The notes below the pieces were generated by a model, which did not search any database, was not told the DNA's origin, and saw only the letters and a list, made by a program, of their open reading frames with translations. Positions 59,453-64,000 of a DNA stretch of 64,000 bases are shown here, piece by piece. The stretch comes from Saccharothrix sp. ST-888. Its GTDB lineage: Bacteria > Actinomycetota > Actinomycetes > Streptomycetales > Streptomycetaceae. How positions within the stretch are numbered: position 1 is the stretch's first letter; the number at the start of each line of letters is the position of its first letter. The stretch spans positions 186,001-250,000 of the forward strand of contig NZ_JYJF01000001.1 of NCBI RefSeq assembly GCF_000955975.1, read 5' to 3'. The position numbers were made by a program, and so were the translations under genes.

Positions 59453-60265
59453 ATGACCAGCACCATGCGCCGTACCGCGATCTCCGCCGTCGCCGCTCTC
59501 GCGCTCGCCACCGGGCTCGGCGCCTGCAGCAGTGGCAGTTCCAGCAGCGCGTCGGCCTCCGCGTCCTCCTCCGCCGCCGCCCCCAAGCTCTCCGGGACCG
59601 TCACGGTCTTCGCCGCGGCCTCCCTCCAGGGCACCTTCACCGACCTCGGCAAGAAGTTCGAGGCCGCCTACCCGGGCGTCAAGGTCAAGTTCAACTTCGG
59701 CGGCAGCTCCTCGCTCGCCCAGTCCATCGTCTCCGGCGCCCCGGCCGACGTCTTCGCGGCGGCCAGTCCGGCGACCATGAAGACCGTCACCGACGCCAAG
59801 GACGCCGCCGGGGACCCGAAGGTCTTCGTCCGCAACACCCTGGAGATCGCGGTCCCCAAGGGCAACCCCAAGCACATCGCCTCGCTCAAGGACCTGGCCG
59901 GCTCCGGCCTGAAGGTCGCGCTGTGCGCCAAGGAGGTGCCGTGCGGCTCGGCGGCCGCGACCGCGCTCAAGACGGGCGACGTCAACCTCACCCCCGTCAC
60001 CCTCGAACAGGACGTCAAGGCCGCGCTCACCAAGGTCGAGCTGGGCGAGGTGGACGCGTCGCTGGTCTACAGGACCGATGTGCAGGCCGACTCCGGCAAG
60101 ATCGACGGTGTGGACTTCCCCGAGGCCGCCAAGGCCGTGAACGACTACCCGATCGCCGCCCTCGCCAAGGCGCCCAACACCAACGGCGCGGCGGCCTTCG
60201 TGGCCTACATCCAGTCCGCCGAGGCCAGGCAGGTGCTCACCGCGGCGGGCTTCCAGGCCCCGTGA
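59453..60265 (+). CDS. modA: Molybdate-binding lipoprotein ModA
   Basis: 270 residues. Signal and lipobox LGACSSG near residue 25, a Ser-rich linker, then the ModA fold: VFAAASLQGTFTDLGKKFEAAYPGVKVKFNFGGSSSLAQSI, with ASPATMK and EVDASLVYRTDV near the binding site. It captures molybdate outside the cell and delivers it to ModB. The ATG at 59453 follows AGAGGGGACC. The ModB gene starts by a four-base overlap. Confidence 0.88.
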   Translation: MTSTMRRTAISAVAALALATGLGACSSGSSSSASASASSSAAAPKLSGTVTVFAAASLQGTFTDLGKKFEAAYPGVKVKFNFGGSSSLAQSIVSGAPADVFAAASPATMKTVTDAKDAAGDPKVFVRNTLEIAVPKGNPKHIASLKDLAGSGLKVALCAKEVPCGSAAATALKTGDVNLTPVTLEQDVKAALTKVELGEVDASLVYRTDVQADSGKIDGVDFPEAAKAVNDYPIAALAKAPNTNGAAAFVAYIQSAEARQVLTAAGFQAP

Positions 60266-61113
60266 GTCCCGCCCCTCCCACTGCCGCCGCGCCCGATACG
60301 GCCGTCTCCTCACGGACTCGGGCGCGGCGGCGCTCCGCGCGCATCCCGTACGCCCTGCTGCTGCCCGCCCTGCTCGGGCTCGCCTTCCTCGTCCTGCCGC
60401 TGGCCGGGCTGCTCGTCCGCGCGCCGTGGAGCTCACTGCCGGGGCAGCTCTCCAGCACCGAGGTCTGGGAGGCGCTGCGCCTCTCCCTGATCTGCGCCAC
60501 CGCCGCGACCGGCCTGTCCCTGCTGGTCGGGGTGCCGCTGGCGTGGCTGCTGGCCCGGACCGACTTCCCCGGGCGCCGGTTCATCCGGGCGCTGGTCACC
60601 CTGCCGCTGGTGCTGCCGCCGGTGGTCGGCGGTGTTGCCCTGCTGCTGGTCCTCGGACGCAACGGCATCATCGGGCGCTGGCTGGACAGCGCCTTCGGGA
60701 TCACCCTGCCGTTCCACACCTCGGGCGTGGTGCTGGCCGAGGCCTTCGTCGCGATGCCCTTCCTGGTGATCAGCGTCGAGGGCGCCCTGCGCGCCGCCGA
60801 CCCGCGCTACGAGGAGGCCGCCGCCACCCTGGGCGCCTCCCGGCTGACCGCGTTCCGCCGGGTCACCCTGCCGCTGATCGCCCCCGGCATCGGGGCTGGT
60901 GCGGTACTCGCCTGGGCGCGGGCGCTGGGCGAGTTCGGGGCCACCATCACCTTCGCCGGCAACTTCCCCGGCCAGACCCAGACCATGCCGCTCGCGGTCT
61001 ACCTGGCCATGGAGTCCGACCCGGAGGCGGCCATCGCGCTCAGCCTGGTCCTGCTCGCGGTCTCGATCACCGTCCTCGCGGGTCTGCGCGACCGCTGGAT
61101 GTCAACTCCCTAG
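60262..61113 (+). CDS. modB: Molybdate ABC permease ModB
   Basis: 283 residues with about five or six membrane helices; the ABC permease EAA loop is EAAATLGASRLTAFRRVTLPLIAPGI, and EFGATITFAGNFPGQTQTMPLAVY is characteristic of ModB/CysT proteins. The GTG overlaps the modA stop. A 45-residue hydrophilic N-terminus (Pro/Arg-rich) precedes the first helix. The stop codon is within a repeat element. Confidence 0.88.
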   Translation: MSPAPPTAAAPDTAVSSRTRARRRSARIPYALLLPALLGLAFLVLPLAGLLVRAPWSSLPGQLSSTEVWEALRLSLICATAATGLSLLVGVPLAWLLARTDFPGRRFIRALVTLPLVLPPVVGGVALLLVLGRNGIIGRWLDSAFGITLPFHTSGVVLAEAFVAMPFLVISVEGALRAADPRYEEAAATLGASRLTAFRRVTLPLIAPGIGAGAVLAWARALGEFGATITFAGNFPGQTQTMPLAVYLAMESDPEAAIALSLVLLAVSITVLAGLRDRWMSTP

Positions 61114-61133
61114 CGGCGCGGGGAACCGCGCGA
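61111..61133. repeat. Near copy of the intergenic repeat seen at 8629-8735
   Basis: TAGCGGCGCGGGGAACCGCG, then CGA, differs from the element at 8629 by only a few bases. It begins at the modB stop codon, consistent with elements that sit right after genes. A further small inverted repeat (TGCACCA/TGGTGCA) follows. Confidence 0.5.
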
Positions 61134-61259
61134 CAGACCATGCACCATCACGAGAGAGCCGGTCCCGTGGTCTCCCCGCGCTCCGGTGGTGCACGATCGG
61201 CCACCCGCACATCAGTGAGCCCGCACCTCTGAGCCCGCACACCTGGGAGAGAGCAGCCC

Positions 61260-62324
61260 ATGACGCCGCCCCACGCCCTCGACGCCCACCTGCGGATCGA
61301 CCGCGGCACCTTCCGCCTGGACCTGCCCCTGACCGCCGCCCCGGGCGAGGTCGTCGCCCTGCTCGGACCCAACGGAGCCGGCAAGTCCACCGCCCTGCGC
61401 GCCCTGGCCGGGCTGCTCCCCCTCACCGAGGGCCATCTGCACCTCGACGGCACCGCACTGGAGGACCCGGCCACCGGCCTGCACACCCCGGCCGAGTCCC
61501 GGCCGGTCGGCGTGGTCTTCCAGGACTACCTGCTCTTCCCGCACCTGAGCGCGCTCGACAACGTCGCCTTCGGCCTGCGCTGCCGGGGCGCCGACAAGAA
61601 GACCTCGCGGGCGCAGGCCCGGCCCTGGCTGGAGCGGCTGGGCCTGGCCGAGTACACCGAGAGCAAGCCCCGCGCGCTCTCCGGCGGCCAGGCCCAGCGG
61701 GTCGCGCTCGCCCGCGCACTGGCCGTCCGCCCGCGCCTGCTGCTGCTGGACGAGCCGCTGGCCGCGCTGGACGCCCGCACCCGGCTGGAGGTGCGGGCAC
61801 AACTGCGCCGCCACCTCGCCGAGTTCGAGGCGGTGGCGGTGCTGGTCACCCACGATCCGCTGGACGCGATGGTGCTGGCCGACCGGCTCGTGGTGATCGA
61901 GGGCGGCCAGGTGGTGCAGACCGGGACGCCGTCCGAGATCGCCCGCCATCCGCGGACCGACTACATCGCCCGGCTGGTCGGGCTCAACCTCTACCAGGGC
62001 ACGGCGGACGGGCACACCGTCACCCTCGCGGACGGCCAGAAGCTCGCCACCACCGACGAGTTGACCGGGCCCGCCTTCGTCGCGTTCCCGCCCGCCGCGG
62101 TGGCGCTGCACCGCACCCGCCCCGAGTCCAGCGCCCGCAACGCCTGGCAGCTGGAGGTGGCCGGCCTCGACCTGCACGGCGACCAGATCCGGGTCGACCT
62201 GACCGGCGAACTCCCGCTCACCGCCGACCTCACCCCGGCCGCCGCCGCCGAACTCGACCTGGCCCCGGGCACCATGGTCTGGGCCTCCGTCAAAGCCGCC
62301 CAGACCCGCGCCTACCCGGCCTGA
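61260..62324 (+). CDS. modC: Molybdate ABC ATPase ModC
   Basis: 354 residues. Walker A GPNGAGKST, Q-loop VFQDYLLFPH, signature LSGGQAQRVALARAL and Walker B LLLLDEPLAALD. A C-terminal extension after residue 235 resembles the molybdate-sensing TOBE domain of ModC. GGGAGAGAG lies upstream of the ATG. A 146-base gap after modB includes the repeat element, but all three genes point the same way and are probably one unit. Confidence 0.86.
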   Translation: MTPPHALDAHLRIDRGTFRLDLPLTAAPGEVVALLGPNGAGKSTALRALAGLLPLTEGHLHLDGTALEDPATGLHTPAESRPVGVVFQDYLLFPHLSALDNVAFGLRCRGADKKTSRAQARPWLERLGLAEYTESKPRALSGGQAQRVALARALAVRPRLLLLDEPLAALDARTRLEVRAQLRRHLAEFEAVAVLVTHDPLDAMVLADRLVVIEGGQVVQTGTPSEIARHPRTDYIARLVGLNLYQGTADGHTVTLADGQKLATTDELTGPAFVAFPPAAVALHRTRPESSARNAWQLEVAGLDLHGDQIRVDLTGELPLTADLTPAAAAELDLAPGTMVWASVKAAQTRAYPA

Positions 62325-62342
62325 GCACGTGAGCTTGTGAGC

Positions 62343-62525
62343 TCAGCCGCACCGGTCGGGGACCCCGTCCGCCGAGACGAACCCCGACTCGTACACCGCG
62401 ATCACCGCCTGCGTGCGGTCCCCCGCCTCGCCGACCACCGTCATCCCGTCCTGGGCCGCCAGGACGGCTCGGAGTCCGACTCGGACCGGTTACTCGTCGT
62501 CCACCGGCAGGATCTTGATCGTCAC
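62343..62525 (-). pseudogene. NarL-type response regulator fragment with in-frame stop
   Basis: The frame reads VTIKILPVDDE, then TAA, then PVRVGLRAVLAAQDGMTVVG with EAGD, a receiver-domain start. It then runs into AVIAVYESGFVSADGVPDRC and a stop, which is not a receiver sequence and looks like the end of another gene. It is thus a 3'-truncated receiver fused to foreign sequence, with a nonsense mutation near residue 12. The full 61-codon frame is otherwise in register. Confidence 0.6.
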
Positions 62526-62588
62526 AGCCCCAAGCGTAGGGGCCGGACCGGACCGTCTCCGGACCGGCCCCGGCGGGGTCAGCGCGGG

Positions 62589-63170
62589 TCAGCTGCCGGC
62601 ACCCCAGGTGTGCGCCACGTCGACGACGAGTCGGTTGTCGAGCTGGAAGACCCGGAACGGCAGCTTGGCCCGCACCCCGAGCCCGACCTGGGTGTAGCCC
62701 TCGTTGCTGCCGGCGAACCTGGCGTCCACGAAGGTGCGGTAGCCGGTGAGGTCCACCCCGGGCAGGGCGTCACCGGCACTGGCCGGGTAGGTGTACTTGC
62801 CGGCCGTCCAGTCATAGGTGTGCGCCGTGACGACGACCTCCAGGATCGCGCCGCCGTTGACCGGTATCACGGTCCCGGAGGCGTCCTGGCGCAGTACGTC
62901 CACGTAGTTGACGTGGTAGCCGAGCCGGTTGGTCTCGGAGGCGCCGGGGATGTCGAAGACCAGCCGGTCGTAGCAGGCGTTCTGGCCGGTCCGGATGTTC
63001 TCCAACTGGACGGAGGGGTAGGAGCGGTCGTTCTTCGGCAGACTTCCCCAGCCGTTCGAGCAGTCGGCGACGGCCGCCGACCGGGTTGCCGCAGAGGCCA
63101 TCGCCGGTACCGCCGCCGTCCCCGCCACCGCGAGGGCGAGCACCATCGGCACTGTCGTCCAACGTCGCAT
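62589..63170 (-). CDS. Secreted AMIN-like domain protein
   Basis: 193 residues. A signal peptide with an Ala-rich cleavage region (AMASAATRSA) precedes a domain of about 150 residues that begins DCSNGWGSLPKN and has YDRLVFDIPG, GYHVNYVDVLRQD and a final DVAHTW. The layout is that of the AMIN-like domain found in many exported actinomycete proteins, of unknown role, probably at the cell surface. I chose the ATG at 63170, at the start of the signal peptide; upstream codons are unlikely. No lipobox Cys is seen. Confidence 0.76.
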   Translation of the reverse strand: MRRWTTVPMVLALAVAGTAAVPAMASAATRSAAVADCSNGWGSLPKNDRSYPSVQLENIRTGQNACYDRLVFDIPGASETNRLGYHVNYVDVLRQDASGTVIPVNGGAILEVVVTAHTYDWTAGKYTYPASAGDALPGVDLTGYRTFVDARFAGSNEGYTQVGLGVRAKLPFRVFQLDNRLVVDVAHTWGAGS

Positions 63171-63300
63171 GTTCCGTCTCCCGAATAAGGATGTGAGCAA
63201 CTGTCCCTCACAGAGACGGGTTGGCAAGGGCATAGGTTGCGAAGTTTTTTAGCCGGAGTTGACCATCCGTCACCCCGCCTTGACCCTGACTGACCCTCGG

Positions 63301-64000
63301 TCAGCCCGCCCGCAGTGCCGGATGGTCGGCGACGACGGTGCAGCTGCCCGGAGCGATCTCCGTGAAGCCCGCGTCACGCACCACGGGCAGATCGCCGTTG
63401 GCCAACTCGCCCCAGGCTGCGGGGCTCGCGGTACGGACGGCGAGCGGGAATCCGGCCTCGGCCCACTCCTTGCGCCGGGTGTCGTCCAGCCGCCACCAGG
63501 CCAGCTGGGCGGCGTGGCCGGTCTGCGCCATGGTCTTGCCCGCGCTCATCTCCAGCTCGGGGTTGAGCCACAGGACCGGGATCCCCGGCGCCGGTTCGGC
63601 AGCCGGTTCGACGTCCTCCAGATCGGTGCCCGACACCTGGAGCTTGGCCAGCTCCTTCGGCCAGCCGTCCAGCGGGATCGGCGGGAAGACCCGCACCTCG
63701 GCGCTCTCCCCGGTCACCGTGATGCCCGGCAGCTCACCCGCCTTGCGCCACTCACCGCCCCGCGCCCGCCGGACCACCTTGCGGATCCGGGCGTCCTCCC
63801 AGGCCGCGACCCGCTCGGCCCACTCCCCGTCGGCGGCCGTCACCCGCTCGTCGGCGAGCAGCGTCAGCACCGCGCGCGCCGAGGTCTCCAGCGCATCGGT
63901 ACGGGCCGGCGGGGTGGCCCGCTCCATCCGGACCAGCAGCGGCAGCACGTACTGCGGGAGATCGTCGCGGGGATCGGCTGCGGCCTGCTGCGGCTCGGGG
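63301..64000 (-). CDS. Peptidyl-tRNA hydrolase family (PTH2-like) protein, partial at its 5' end
   Basis: At least 233 residues; the frame stays open to the window edge, so the start lies outside. The C-terminal part has SAGKTMAQTGHAAQLAWW, which resembles the catalytic Lys/His region of PTH2 enzymes, and GSCTVVADHPAL. The N-terminal 100 residues are a separate region that such actinomycete proteins carry. It would recycle peptidyl-tRNA, but this family's activity is not proven for this branch. Confidence 0.72.
   Translation of the reverse strand, partial: PEPQQAAADPRDDLPQYVLPLLVRMERATPPARTDALETSARAVLTLLADERVTAADGEWAERVAAWEDARIRKVVRRARGGEWRKAGELPGITVTGESAEVRVFPPIPLDGWPKELAKLQVSGTDLEDVEPAAEPAPGIPVLWLNPELEMSAGKTMAQTGHAAQLAWWRLDDTRRKEWAEAGFPLAVRTASPAAWGELANGDLPVVRDAGFTEIAPGSCTVVADHPALRAG

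Noticed and set aside
1..64000. CRISPR arrays, phage or insertion sequences.
   Set aside because: No regularly spaced repeats, integrase, transposase or phage structural genes were found.

Overview
The window is very GC-rich, with dense, often overlapping genes, GTG/TTG starts and long false frames opposite the real genes. DmdR/IdeR-type iron boxes, a complete cvnABCD conservon and LodA-like oxidases all point to a streptomycete (Streptomyces or Kitasatospora; I cannot separate the two from sequence alone). No rRNA, tRNA, CRISPR array, insertion sequence or origin was seen. Several decayed genes show local deletion and mutation.

Layout. 1-8.5 kb: cell envelope and housekeeping genes (membrane protein, a glycosyltransferase/CDP-glycerol transferase fusion, a cation/proton antiporter, a PlsC acyltransferase, an ABC exporter). 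8.6-14.2 kb: an SDR, then a three-gene operon (Baeyer-Villiger monooxygenase, alpha/beta hydrolase, SDR) divergent from a MerR regulator. 14.4-14.8 kb: a broken MFS gene. 14.8-27 kb: an iron locus. A FhuF-like reductase and a FecCD/ABC/binding-protein importer are divergent from two iron boxes, and the importer genes run straight into an ATP-grasp ligase, two IucA/IucC (NIS) synthetases, an MFS exporter and a PLP decarboxylase. 27-30 kb: an inositol-monophosphatase-family gene, then a cyclodipeptide synthase followed by a cytochrome P450 closely resembling CYP121 (mycocyclosin synthase). 30.5-33.6 kb: a second iron-box operon encoding a diaminobutyrate aminotransferase and decarboxylase, the route to 1,3-diaminopropane. 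33.7-37.7 kb: a methyltransferase, an MFS transporter, and a TetR/SDR pair with several matching palindromes. 38-41.9 kb: a CitA/CitB-type two-component system divergent from a DctA dicarboxylate transporter.

42-48.9 kb: the most unusual locus. Four genes on the minus strand encode two LodA-like (cysteine tryptophylquinone oxidase family) proteins, a stand-alone VioB-type ferritin-like protein and a LodB-like flavoprotein. One LodA copy lacks both cysteines that could form the cofactor. By analogy with VioA/VioB, where an oxidase makes an imine that the ferritin-like enzyme couples, this could be an amino-acid-imine pathway that uses a quinoprotein oxidase; that is inference.

49-57.2 kb: an unknown protein, a lone amino-acid-type binding lipoprotein, the CvnD-C-B-A conservon and an MHYT membrane sensor upstream of it. 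57.4-58 kb: facing remnants of an AraC regulator and a quinone oxidoreductase left by one deletion. 58-64 kb: a DraRnl-like RNA ligase, the modABC molybdate importer, a response-regulator pseudogene, a secreted AMIN-like protein and a partial PTH2-family peptidyl-tRNA hydrolase.
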